From the NCBI RefSeq assembly GCF_019104725.1, contig NZ_JAHRXF010000005.1, positions 62,001-126,000 on the forward strand: DNA of 64,000 nucleotides, read 5' to 3'. This stretch comes from Streptomyces corallincola (lineage in GTDB: Bacteria; Actinomycetota; Actinomycetes; Streptomycetales; Streptomycetaceae). The position numbers were made by a program, and so were the translations under genes. Below, piece by piece: positions 51,078-62,400 of this stretch; position 1 is the first letter of the stretch; each line of letters starts with the position of its first letter. The notes under the pieces were generated by a model that saw only the letters and a list, made by a program, of their open reading frames with translations, had not been told where the DNA came from and did no database searches.

Positions 51078-51566
51078 ACCGGCCGCGCCCCCGCCCGAGC
51101 CCGAGCCCGGCCGATACGACCGCCGCCGGTCACCGGCACCCCCACAGGGCCGATGACCGGCGACGATCCGCGCCGCGGACCGGTGTCCGCGCGCGCGCCT
51201 CGGGAAGGTCCGTTGTTCCCGGCGCCCCCCGTGAGGTCCCGCCCCGGTGCGCGGTCCGCGGGCGTCCTCGTCCGACGGGTGCCGGAGAACGGCTGTCGTG
51301 ATCCGTTCCGCCTGCCACACGTGCGCGGGGCCGGGCGGAGTTCAACTCCGTCACGAGGACCGGTCGGCCACCTCCGGACGGCAGGGCGGTGCGGTAGCCC
51401 GCCCATGAGATGCGCGTAGGCGGCCTTCGGTTCGGCGGATCATGGTCAAGATTCGGTAGAGACACGCGGCGCGCCGCCTGGACACTGAACATTCCGCGCG
51501 CCCCGTTCCGTGTCCTACGAGGAATGCGGAACACGTCCGGTCCGGGGCGAGACGGAGGCAGCAGGC

Positions 51567-52220
51567 GTGATGACGGGGTACATCGAGCGTCCCGGAGACC
51601 GGTGCGCGGTCCGGACCGCCAAACCGTTCCGTCTCGACGTCCCGGACAGCTGGGGCCCGGTGGACTCGTGCGGCACGGCGTTCGAGAAGTCCCGCGCCCG
51701 CGTGCTGGCCGCGACGGACGATCCGGGGGAACGGGCGCGCATCGTCGCCCTGTTCCGGCTGGGCGAGGAAGTGGTGCGCACGGCGCGCGAGCACGGCGAT
51801 CTGCTCGCGGCGGGCACGGCGTCCCGCTCGGTGCACGGGCTGTTCATGGCGTACGGCGCGGTCTTCGAAGTGACCGCTCCCGAGGGCCAGTCGGCGGCGA
51901 TCTCCGCGCTCTCGGCGCGCCTCGGGGTGCGTGCGGACCCCGGTGCCGTGCCCGAGGACCGGGTCGTGACGTGGGTGGACGTGCCGTGGGTCGGACGGGC
52001 CGTGCGGATCACCGCCACGGAGGCGGCCCCGGCGCCCGCTGCCCCGGACACCCGGCTGCTGACGATGCACACGATGATGCCGGTGCCGGGCGTGCCCGGC
52101 AGCTACTTCGTCGTGACCCTCGTCAGTCCCAACCTGGCCATGCGCAACGGCATCTACGACCTGTTCGACGCGATCACCAGTACGTTCCGCTACCCGGCCG
52201 GACTGGACACCCGGCCGTGA
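51567..52220 (+). CDS. Hypothetical protein of about 217 residues
   Basis: An unrecognised soluble protein. It contains GYIERPGDRCAVRTAKPFRLDVPDSWGPVD, a central helix (RARIVALFRLGEEVVRTAREHGDLLAAG) and a beta-rich second half ending NGIYDLFDAITSTFRYPAGL. No signal peptide, membrane span or catalytic motif is seen; two cysteines (CAVR, SCGT) are in the first third. GTG 51567 was chosen because GGAGG (51554-51558) precedes it by 8 nt; ATG 51570 follows immediately and could also serve. The D-x-F-D-A-I-x-x-T-F-R ending recalls some actinomycete secretion-linked orphans, but this is a weak impression. Adjacent genes are convergent. Confidence 0.7.
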   Translation: MMTGYIERPGDRCAVRTAKPFRLDVPDSWGPVDSCGTAFEKSRARVLAATDDPGERARIVALFRLGEEVVRTAREHGDLLAAGTASRSVHGLFMAYGAVFEVTAPEGQSAAISALSARLGVRADPGAVPEDRVVTWVDVPWVGRAVRITATEAAPAPAAPDTRLLTMHTMMPVPGVPGSYFVVTLVSPNLAMRNGIYDLFDAITSTFRYPAGLDTRP

Positions 52221-52258
52221 GGCTCCCGACGTCCGGGCAGGCGACCCGGACAGCGTTG

Positions 52259-52840
<582 letters not shown>

Positions 52841-52941
52841 GGTCATCCTCGGGTTTCCTGAGGGGGAGGGACTGCGGGAGGGGCGGGCATCCGTGCCGCG
52901 CTCGCCCCCCGTGGCCGAGTGCGGCGGCACCACGCGGCGTG

Positions 52942-52985
52942 AGCGTAGACAGGGCGCTCTTCCGAAACGCTGACGCTTTACTGAC
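52942..52985 (-). promoter_or_regulatory. Conserved promoter of the second paralogous ECF sigma gene
   Basis: On the reverse strand GTCAG-T-AAAGCGTCAGCGTTT (52985-52965) is followed after 17 bp by TACGCT (52947-52942), about 95 nt before the start. It differs at one base from the promoter block at 44354-44397. Confidence 0.75.
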
Positions 52986-53075
52986 CACCGCGCTTACTGC
53001 GCGAAAGTGCCCGACACCCCTTCGCCGCAAGGCCGTTGATCTCCCGCCGGGCGTTCCGGCCGCTCCGGAGTTACG

Positions 53076-53852
53076 ATGGCTGACCTTGAGTCACCGATGA
53101 CGACGACGAGCCCCCGGGGGGACATCGTGGAGCAGCAGGTGCAGGCGAAGGCCGGGAGCCCCGGACGGTCCCTGCGGATCGCCGTGGTGCTGCTGGTGGC
53201 CGCGTCCGGCGGGGTGGAGGCCGTCTCCTTCCTCGCGCTGGACAAGGTCTTCGCCGGTGTCATGACCAGCAACCTCGCCCTGCTCGGCATGGCCGCGGGC
53301 CGCGCCGAGGGCGCCGGGGTGAAGGCGGCGGTGCTCGCCCTCGGCGGGTTCGCCGTCGGTGTGCTGGTGGTCGCCCTGCTCACCCGCGGCTGTGCCGCCC
53401 TCACCACCCGCTGGCCGCGCCGGGTCATGCTCGTCCTCTGCGTGGACGGTCTGCTGCTCGCCGCCGGGGCCCTCGTCTGGGGGCTCACCGGAGGAGCGCC
53501 CGGCCCGGTCACCCGTGACATCCTCCAGTGCGGGGCCGCACTGGTCATGGGCTCCCAGTCCGCCGCGATGGTCGCCGCCGGACGCGCCGCCGCCCCGACC
53601 ACCTACCTCACCGGCACCCTGGCCACCTTCATCACCAAGGGCGTCGGCACCGGCCGCCCCGGTGTCTGGGTGCCGCTGCGCTTCGTCGGCCTCATCGCGG
53701 GCGCCGCCCTCTCCGCCGGGCTCCTCAAGCACGCGCCCGCCTGGGCCGCGTTCCCGCCGGTCGTCCTCATCCTGGCCGCGATCACGACGGCCTGCGTCCC
53801 CCTGCTGAAGCCCCCGGCGGCAGCGGAGGCCACCGCGTCACAGCCCTCGTAA
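53076..53852 (+). CDS. DUF1275 (YoaK-like) membrane protein
   Basis: A 258-residue membrane protein of the DUF1275 family, six predicted spans. Landmarks are VVLLVAASGGVEAVSFLALDKVFAGVMTSNLALLGMAAG near the N-terminus (the family's G-x-x-D/E-A-x-S-x-x-x-L-G-x-V-F-x-x-x-M-T-G/S-N-x pattern) and QSAAMVAAGRAAAPTTYLTGTLATFITKG in the middle. The function of the family is unknown. ATG 53076 has GGAG 5 nt upstream; ATG 53097 is possible. It diverges from the second ECF sigma gene across 235 nt that contains that gene's promoter. Confidence 0.87.
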   Translation: MADLESPMTTTSPRGDIVEQQVQAKAGSPGRSLRIAVVLLVAASGGVEAVSFLALDKVFAGVMTSNLALLGMAAGRAEGAGVKAAVLALGGFAVGVLVVALLTRGCAALTTRWPRRVMLVLCVDGLLLAAGALVWGLTGGAPGPVTRDILQCGAALVMGSQSAAMVAAGRAAAPTTYLTGTLATFITKGVGTGRPGVWVPLRFVGLIAGAALSAGLLKHAPAWAAFPPVVLILAAITTACVPLLKPPAAAEATASQPS

Positions 53853-54197
53853 CCCGGCCGTCCGCGCGGTCTCCCGGCGCGGTGCGCCGCCTCCACCCGA
53901 ACGCCACGTGCCGGATGCCGTGTCCGCTCGGCTCGGGCAGGTTGGGCCTGGCGGCGGCCGGGCGACCGGCCGGAGACGGAGGAGGGCGGCCAGATGGTGC
54001 TCAGCGGTCCGTACGCCGCTCAGTGGCGGAGCCAGTCACATGACGGATGTGTGCTCTGTCCGTTTTCTCCACAGTGGAGGACGAACGCGCGACCGCTGAC
54101 CTCCTCGGTACGACATCGGGCGCGAGGTCACCCCGGCGCGGCAGTGGCGCCGCCGGGGCACACTCCCGGTCCGGTGAGGAGCGGTCGGCCCGCGCGA

Positions 54198-54229
54198 GCA
54201 CGGGCCGGCGCACTCGTGCCGGCCCGTGC
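54198..54229 (+). terminator. 12-bp hairpin just upstream of the fumC operon
   Basis: GCACGGGCCGGC (54198-54209) pairs perfectly with GCCGGCCCGTGC (54218-54229), 8-nt loop, ending 21 nt before the ATG at 54251. It may terminate read-through from 53852 or act as a leader hairpin near the ribosome site. The remaining 53853-54250 gap has only a CACAT-GACGG-ATGTG repeat at 54037-54051. Confidence 0.5.
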
Positions 54230-54250
54230 GGAGCCCACGAGGAGTCCGAC

Positions 54251-54585
54251 ATGACAGAGGGCACCGAGCACCCCCCGGCCGTCCCGGGCCTCCCGAGCGA
54301 CCCGCCGCCGAGCCACGGCATCGGGTTCACGGAGGCCGAGCGGAAGAAGCCGGGGCGGGCCGGACGGCTGCCCGCCGACGTCATCACCCGGAGCGCGGAC
54401 CGTGCCCTCGTCCCCACCGGCACCCCGGTGGACCCGGCCGAGGAGCCGGGGAAGTCGTCCGTCACCGCCGCCGCAGGCACCGCGACCGCCGAGGGCGTCG
54501 CGGAGAACCGGCCCGCCCACCCGGCACACGCGGTCCGTGACCGCGTGCGGGAGCCCGGCCACCAGCACAAGGAGCGTGTGACGGC

Positions 54586-54589
<4 letters not shown>
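54251..54589 (+). CDS. Small Pro/Ala-rich hypothetical protein coupled to fumC
   Basis: A 112-residue, low-complexity protein rich in Pro, Ala, Glu and Arg (EHPPAVPGLPSDPPPSHGIGF, AERKKPGRAGRLPADVI, HAVRDRVREPGHQHKERV). It is hydrophilic, without signal or membrane segment, and probably disordered. GGAG lies 6 nt before ATG 54251. Its TGA overlaps the fumC ATG by 4 nt, so translation is coupled; it may serve mainly as a leader or may bind FumC. It matches no family I know, so the call is only that it is a plausible gene. Confidence 0.6.
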
Positions 54590-56052
<1,463 letters not shown>

Positions 56053-56086
56053 GCGGCCATGACACCCCGAGCCGCCCACAAGGCCA

Positions 56087-56124
56087 CCCCGCCCGGTCCC
56101 GATGCTCGCCGGGACCGGGCGGGG
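56087..56124 (+). terminator. 14-bp hairpin after fumC
   Basis: CCCCGCCCGGTCCC (56087-56100) pairs perfectly with its inverse at 56111-56124 across a 10-nt loop, 34 nt past the stop. Confidence 0.8.
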
Positions 56125-56170
56125 GCCCGGACACCCTCCGCCCCGCGGCGGCGGGTAGGTGGGCGTGTTC

Positions 56171-56208
56171 CGGAAGTACCGCCCTCCGGGCGGACGGCGC
56201 TACTTCCG
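56171..56208 (-). terminator. Nested hairpin after the lipoprotein gene
   Basis: Outer arms CGGAAGTA (56171-56178) and TACTTCCG (56201-56208) enclose an inner stem CCGCCC-TCC-GGGCGG (56179-56193). It lies 10 nt beyond the lipoprotein stop on the reverse strand and may be bifunctional with the fumC terminator. Confidence 0.6.
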
Positions 56209-56217
56209 CAGCATGCT

Positions 56218-57144
56218 CTAGCTGAAGCGGATCGAGGCGATCCGGTTGTCGAAGCCGATCGTGCTCAGGTCCCGGATGTCACCGTTGACCACGGCCGACC
56301 TGCCGGTGCAGTTCGGGCCGTCCCAGATCTTCACGGTGCCGTCGGTCTTCAGCGACGAGGCGACCGTGGGGCGGAAGACCTTCTCGCAGCTCTGGGCGCC
56401 GGAGACCGCCTGCGAGCCGTTGTCCGCGAAGTTCTTGTCGTCGAACAGCTGCACCCGCGTGCCCGGCTTGCCCCCAGGGGCAGCCGCCTCGCCGCCGGCC
56501 GCCGCCTGGCCCGCCTTGCCGCCGTTCGGCGTCACACCGAACCACGTACCGCCCACGCCCTGGCCGTTGGTGTCACCCGGCTTCAGGTCCTTGCTGAAGC
56601 GGTACACCGGCCAGCCGCCGATGGTCACCTGGAGACGGCCGTCGTCCCGCTTGACCACACCGACGTCCTTCTTCGCCACACCCTTGATGAAGATCTTGCC
56701 GTGCGGCGCGACCACCAGCGGCGGCCAGGTCGTGGCGCACGCGTCGTTGCAGTTGGACTTCGACGGGTTCGCCGTGTCCTTGTCGAACCGGTACAGCGTG
56801 AAACCGGCGCCGTTGAGCACCACCGGGTTCAGCGCGCCCGCCTTCGCGGCCACCAGGCCCACCCACTTGGCGCCCGCCGGAGTGGTCTGCTTGCCCGGCT
56901 GGTTCACGAAGTCGCCCGTGTTCCGCGGGGCGTTGTTGGACTGCGCGGTCCCGCTCATCAGGCTCAGATCGGCCTGGGCGGCCATCCGGTTGACCGCGTC
57001 CCCGGCGGCCGTACCGCCCGCCGTCGCGGTGGCGGGGGCGGAAGCAGCCGGGGCGCCGCTGTCGTCCGACGGCCCGCACGCGGTCAGCGACAGCGCGGCT
57101 ACGGCGGCGGTGGCGGCGAGGATTCCGGCCTGCTTGATACGCAT
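56218..57144 (-). CDS. Lipoprotein with secreted Lipoprotein_15 repeats and crystallin-like C-terminus
   Basis: A 308-residue lipoprotein: signal MRIKQAGILAATAAVAALSL with lipobox LTAC (Cys23). Residues about 85-200 hold two Lipoprotein_15-like repeats: VVLNGAGFTLYRFDKDTANPSKSNCNDACATTWPPL, and GWPVYRFSKDLKPGDTNGQGVGGTWFGVTPNG, known in redox-linked Streptomyces surface proteins. After a Gly/Ala linker, residues 230-308 look like a beta/gamma-crystallin or inhibitor fold (RVQLFDDKNFADNG ... IASIRFS) with paired cysteines. ATG 57144 is the natural start. It is oriented against the signalling gene at 57338, sharing a 193-nt divergent region. Function is unknown. Confidence 0.88.
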   Translation of the reverse strand: MRIKQAGILAATAAVAALSLTACGPSDDSGAPAASAPATATAGGTAAGDAVNRMAAQADLSLMSGTAQSNNAPRNTGDFVNQPGKQTTPAGAKWVGLVAAKAGALNPVVLNGAGFTLYRFDKDTANPSKSNCNDACATTWPPLVVAPHGKIFIKGVAKKDVGVVKRDDGRLQVTIGGWPVYRFSKDLKPGDTNGQGVGGTWFGVTPNGGKAGQAAAGGEAAAPGGKPGTRVQLFDDKNFADNGSQAVSGAQSCEKVFRPTVASSLKTDGTVKIWDGPNCTGRSAVVNGDIRDLSTIGFDNRIASIRFS

Positions 57145-57337
57145 CTTGACTCCTGGTCTCCGGCGGCCCCGTCCATCGGGGCGTCGTCACCAGGCACACG
57201 GCGACCGGACCGCGATCAGGTCTCCCAGTGACCGTTCCGAGACACAAACAGGTTTCCCACGTGACAACCCTCACCGCCCCCGCACACCCGACACCTCCCC
57301 GAGACCTCAGCCACCCGGCCAGGAACGGAGCGACCAC

Positions 57338-59410
57338 GTGACCGGCACGACCCCGAAGCCCCCGCACGACTCCTCCGTCCTGCGCTGGGCGTTCGAGCAG
57401 AGCCCCACCCTGCTCATGGTCTTCGACACCGCGGGCCGCCTGCTCCGCCTCAACGACGCCGCCGTACAGACCCTCGGCCGCCCCGCCGAGGACGCCGTCG
57501 GCAAACGCCTCACCGAACTCCTCCCCGGCCCCGAGTACGAGGACGCCCAGCGGCGCATCGACAAGGTCGTCACCACCGGCGACTCCGACTACGCCGAACT
57601 CACCCTGCGCCTGCCCGGCGAGACCTGGGCCCACGACTGGGCCGTCAGCACCTTCCCGCTCACCGACGGCGGCTCCGGCGTCCGCGCCGTCGGCATGGTC
57701 GTCCGCGACTACGCCCAGCTCCAGGGCGCCCGCGAACGCCTCGAACTCCTCAACGAGTCCCGCAGCCGCATCGGCGAGAGCCTGGAGGTCACCGGCACCG
57801 CCCGCGAACTCGCCGACGTCACCGTCCCCCGCTTCGCCGACGTCGTCGCCGTGGACCTCTTCGAAGCCGTGCTGCGCGGCGACCAGCCCGACCCCGTCCC
57901 GGCGGGACCCGTCCTCCTGCACCGCGCGGTGCACCGCTCCGTACGCGGCGCCGACGAACGCACCACCGCCGGACTGGTCCACCAGTACCCCGGCAGCTCC
58001 GTCGCCGCCCGCTGCCTGGCCACCGGCCGCGCCGAACTGTACGACCCCGCGCCCGCCGACGCCGTACGCCAGCTCATCGGCGTCACCCCCAGCGGCGGCC
58101 GACCGCGCTACTCCCTGATCGTCGCCCCCGTCCGCGCGCGCGGCACCGTCCTCGGCCTGACCTGGCTGCTCCGCGACACCACCGTGCGGCGCGCCTTCAC
58201 CCCCGACGACCTGTCCGTGGTGGAGAACCTGCTCGGCCGGGTCGCCGTCTGCCTCGACAACGCCCGCCGCTACACCCGCGAACGCGGCATCGCGCTCACC
58301 CTCCAGCGCAGCATGCTCCCCGCGGCCCCGCCCCAGCACATCGCCGCCGAGACCGCCATGCGCTACCTCCCGGCGGGCGGCGGCGCGGGCGCCTGCGGCG
58401 ACTGGTTCGACGTCATCCCGCTGCCCGGCGCCCGCGTCGGACTCGTCGTCGGCGACGTCGTCGGCCACGGCGTGCACGCCTCCGCCGCGATGGGCCGACT
58501 GCGCACCGCCGTCCGCACCCTCGCCGACATCGACCTGCCCCCCGACGAACTCCTCGCCCGCCTCGACGCCATCGTCACCCACTCGGGACCCGACCGCTGC
58601 GACAGCGACGACAACAGCGGCCAGATCCCCGGCGACATCGGCGCCACCTGCCTCTACGCCGTCTACGACCCCGTCGCCCGCACCCTCGCCGTCTCCCGCG
58701 CCGGACACCCCCCGCCCGTCCTCGTCACCCCCGACGGCTCCGCGCAGATCATCGACGTCCCCGCCGGACCGCCCCTCGGCCTGGGCAGCCTGCTGTTCGA
58801 GACCACCGAACTCGCCCTGCCCGACGGCAGCCTGCTCGCCCTCTTCACCGACGGCCTCTTCGAAGGACGCGGCCTCGACCCCGACGAACGCCTCGACCAG
58901 CTCGGCCACGCCCTGGCCGCACCCGCCGCCTCCCTGGAGGACCTGTCCGACCGGGTGGTCAAGGCGATGGCACTGGAGACCCAGGCCGACGACATCGCGC
59001 TGCTGCTCGCCCGCGTCCAGGGCCTGGACCGCGCCCAGGTGGCCAGCTGGGACTTCCGCGCCGACCCGGCCGTCGTCGCCGAGGCCCGGCTGCGGGCCTG
59101 CCGGAAACTCGTGGACTGGGGTCTGGAGGACGCCATGTTCACCACCGAACTCGTGGTCAGCGAACTCGTCACCAACGCCATCACCCACGCCTCCGGACCC
59201 GTCCGCCTCCGCCTCATCAAGGACCGCTCCTCGCTGATCTGCGAGGTCTCCGACTCCACCAGCACCGCCCCCCAGGTCCGCCGCGCCCGCCTCTCCGACG
59301 AGGACGGCCGGGGCCTGATGCTCGTCGCCCAGCTCACCGAACGCTGGGGCACCCGCAACACCTCGGGCGGCAAGACCATCTGGACCGAACAGCCCCTCAC
59401 CGGCGACTGA
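57338..59410 (+). CDS. PAS-GAF-SpoIIE phosphatase-HATPase signalling protein
   Basis: A 690-residue cytosolic regulator. Residues 15-125 are a PAS domain (WAFEQSPTLLMVFDTAGRLLRLNDAAVQTLG), 140-310 a GAF-like domain, and 325-560 a SpoIIE/PP2C phosphatase (ALTLQRSMLPAAPPQHIAAETAMRYLPAGGGAGACGDWFDVIPL ... VVGDVVGHGVHASAAMGRLR), with metal-binding aspartates in GDWFD and GDVVGHG. The C-terminal 120 residues are an anti-sigma-type ATPase (TTELVVSELVTNAITHASGPVRLRLI, then DEDGRGLMLVAQL). Such proteins toggle anti-anti-sigma factors in partner-switching stress networks. GTG 57338 has GGAG 7 nt upstream. No STAS partner is nearby. Confidence 0.93.
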   Translation: MTGTTPKPPHDSSVLRWAFEQSPTLLMVFDTAGRLLRLNDAAVQTLGRPAEDAVGKRLTELLPGPEYEDAQRRIDKVVTTGDSDYAELTLRLPGETWAHDWAVSTFPLTDGGSGVRAVGMVVRDYAQLQGARERLELLNESRSRIGESLEVTGTARELADVTVPRFADVVAVDLFEAVLRGDQPDPVPAGPVLLHRAVHRSVRGADERTTAGLVHQYPGSSVAARCLATGRAELYDPAPADAVRQLIGVTPSGGRPRYSLIVAPVRARGTVLGLTWLLRDTTVRRAFTPDDLSVVENLLGRVAVCLDNARRYTRERGIALTLQRSMLPAAPPQHIAAETAMRYLPAGGGAGACGDWFDVIPLPGARVGLVVGDVVGHGVHASAAMGRLRTAVRTLADIDLPPDELLARLDAIVTHSGPDRCDSDDNSGQIPGDIGATCLYAVYDPVARTLAVSRAGHPPPVLVTPDGSAQIIDVPAGPPLGLGSLLFETTELALPDGSLLALFTDGLFEGRGLDPDERLDQLGHALAAPAASLEDLSDRVVKAMALETQADDIALLLARVQGLDRAQVASWDFRADPAVVAEARLRACRKLVDWGLEDAMFTTELVVSELVTNAITHASGPVRLRLIKDRSSLICEVSDSTSTAPQVRRARLSDEDGRGLMLVAQLTERWGTRNTSGGKTIWTEQPLTGD

Positions 59411-59419
59411 CGACGGAAA

Positions 59420-59458
59420 GCCCCCGGACTCCGGCCGAGAGGAACGGAGTTCGGGGGC
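59420..59458. terminator. 14-bp hairpin between convergent genes
   Basis: GCCCCCGGACTCCG (59420-59433) pairs with CGGAGTTCGGGGGC (59445-59458) with one G-T wobble and an 11-nt loop. It sits between the SpoIIE-type gene stop and the GH2 stop and should serve both. Confidence 0.8.
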
Positions 59459-59478
59459 ATGCCCGCACGGGGCCGCGC

Positions 59479-62400
59479 TCAGCCGTGCATCAGCGTCCGC
59501 GGGCTGTTGTACGCCTCGGCGGTCAGCACCGGGTGCCGGGTGCCGCACGCCTCCGCCGGCCAGGACAGCCGGACCGTACGCGACTCACCCGGCAGCAGCC
59601 ACAGGTAGTTGTCGCTGTACAGCGTCGGCAGCACCCGGCGCCCGCGGGCGTCCTGGAGCAGCGACAGCCGCACCATCGCCGCCACCGACGTACCCGTGTT
59701 GCGGATCGTCGCCGTCAGCTCCTGCCGCTCGCCCGAGCGGGACACGTGCGTGACCGCACCGGCCAGCCTGGTCTGCTTCGCCTTGCTCAGACCCTGCATG
59801 TCGGCGGGCTTGCGGTACCGCCAGTACGTGTTGCGGGACACCTCACGGCCGCCCGCGTCCGTCAGCGTCAGCCGCAGCAGGTGCAGCGTCGGCAGCGCGT
59901 CCGTCCAGCCCGCCGTGAACGCCTTCGCGGTCGTCGCCCGCTCGACGTCCACCTTGGCCGTACGGGCCTTGCCCAGCTCCTTGCCCGACAGGTCGTACAA
60001 CCGCGCGGTGACCGTCGCGCCCCGCAGGTCCGCCGAGGTGTGGTTCACCGCGATGACCTGCCAGTTGACCGGGTCGGCCTGCACGTGCAGCGGCTCGCAC
60101 GCCGAACGGGCGCCGTAGTACACGCCGTTGACGTCGAAGTCGTAGTCGTACGTCTGCCAGACCGTGGAGTGCCACGCCGGGTGGGACATCCACAGCATCA
60201 GACCCGAGGCGTTGTCCCACAGGTTCTGGTTCCACGCCTCGAACATCGCGCGGGTGTTCTCGTAGTTGACGAACTGCGCCTTGCGGGCGAAGTCGTCCAG
60301 GCCGCTCACCCCGCCGAGCCGCGCTTCGATGGCCGCCTTGTAGGTCTGCGGCGCCTGGTTCCCGCGCTCGCTCCAGTCGTGGTGGTACCACGCGCCCCTG
60401 ATCGGCCACTCCGGCTCGTCACCCGTCATGTTCCGGGTGCTGGCCGCCGTGGAGACCACCGGCATGCCGATCTCGGTGTGGAAGCCGAAGTCCCGGCTGC
60501 CGTACGTCATCGGGTCGAAGTACTTCTCCGGCTCCACCCAGCTGTAGGGGCCGCCACCGGTGATGATGCCGCCCGCCGAGGTGTTCTGGTAGAGCAGGCC
60601 CGGCACCTGGTCCTCCACCGCCGCCCGCATGCCCTTGTCGATCGCGGCCGGGGGGTTGCCCTCGTTCGCGCCGCACCACACCACCACGCTCGGGTGGAGG
60701 CGGTAGCGCAGCACGGTGTCGCGCGCGAGGGAGTTGAACGCGTCGTGGTCCGGCGGGTCCATGCCCCACGCGTTCGGGAAGTCGTTCCACACCAGGATGC
60801 CGTGCCGGTCGCAGGCCGCGAAGAACTCCTCGCGGTCGCTGGAGCCGACCCAGTTGCGGATCATGGTGAAGTTCATGTCCCGGTGCATGCGCACCGCCGC
60901 GTCCATCCGCTCCGGCGGCATCCGGCGCAGCAGCTCGTCCCAGCCCCAGTTGCCGCCGCGCGCCAGCACGCGCACACCGTTGACCGAGATCTTCAGCGGT
61001 TCGGGCTCGTTGGAGACCGACTTGACGTCCGTCCACTTCTGCCCGTCGTCGGACACCTGGATCGTGTACGACTTCGGGTACGCTGACTCCCACACGACCG
61101 CGACCCGGTCGAAGGTGCGGGACGCGCCGAGGTCCACCGCGATCCACTGGTTGTCCGCGTACTCCGAGGACCAGCGGGTGTTCGGGTCGCCGTCGGTGGC
61201 GTTGGAGGCGGGCTTGTCCGACTCCTCGGTGGAGGCGGTCGCCTTCTGCCCGCGCGCCAGGTCGGTGCCGGGGTCGCTCCGGTCCACGACGCCGAACGAC
61301 CACAGGGAGTTGCCCCAACTGGTGTTCCGCAGACCACAGTTGAGCCGGACGTAGCGCGCGGTCCGCTGGTCGAAGTCCTCGACTTGGAGACTGGCGTTGC
61401 CGTTGTTGAACGGCAGCGGGACCGCGCCGTTGTCCACCGACTTCACATCGGTCCAGTCCGAGCCGTTCGCCGAGACCTGCACGGTGAACGTCTTGGCGTA
61501 CGCCTGCTCCCAGGTGAGGTCCACCCGGTCGAAGGACTGCGTCGAACCGAGATCGACGGAGATCCACTGGTCGTCCTCGTAGGCCGAGGACCAGCGGGTG
61601 TTCGCGTCGCCGTCGGTGGCGTTGCCCGGCCCGTTGCCGTCGTCGCCGGACGCGGTGGCCGACTGGTGCAGCGCGAGGTCCACCCCGGGCCGGGTGCTGT
61701 CCAGCACGGACAGCGTCCACAGCGAGCTGCCCCAGCCGGTGGCGCGGGTCAGGCAGCGGATGCGCACGTACCGGGCCTGCTGCCGGTCGAAGTCCACCGT
61801 CTGGGTGTACGCGTTGCCGGAGGCAGCGAACTTCAGCGGCACGTCGAACTCGTAGCCGAACTGGCGGATGCCGAACCGGGTGGTGCGGCGGTCGCTCTCC
61901 TGGCCGCCGACCGTCGCGGTGAGCGTCAGCTCGTGCAGGTTGGCGTCACCGAGACCGTTGGGCCACCACAACTTCGGCTTGTTCAGCTTCAGTTCGCGGA
62001 AGGCGTCCGGCGCGAACACCACGTCCAGGCTCTCGCCCGCCTTCACGGTGACCGTCTTCGACACCTTCACGCCGTCGAACGCGGCGGTGACGGTGGCCTG
62101 CTGGTCGGCGCTGTCGGCGTTGCGCACCGGGACGACCACGGTGACCTCGGCCACCGACACGTCCGGCAGCTTGGGCAGCACGGTGTCCACACGCGGGTCG
62201 CCGATCACCACGTGCCCGGTCGATCTCAGCCGCACGTGGTTCCAGATCCCGGCCGCGCGGTCACGCACGGCGGGCATCCAGTCCCAGCCCGAAGAGGCCA
62301 GGTACGTGGGCGAGTTGAGGTTCATCTGGTTGGCGCCCGCGTCCACCCAGGAGTCCCCGACGGGCCCCTTGTCGCCGGGGCTGCCGGGCACCGGCATCGG

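Noticed and set aside
51130..51534. 134-codon reverse frame in the 613-nt gap
   Set aside because: Arg/Pro-rich translation without family features or ribosome-binding site; it overlaps the start region of the following gene.
53908..54099. 63-codon forward frame in the gap before the fumC operon
   Set aside because: Mixed composition, no ribosome-binding site and no continuity with neighbours.
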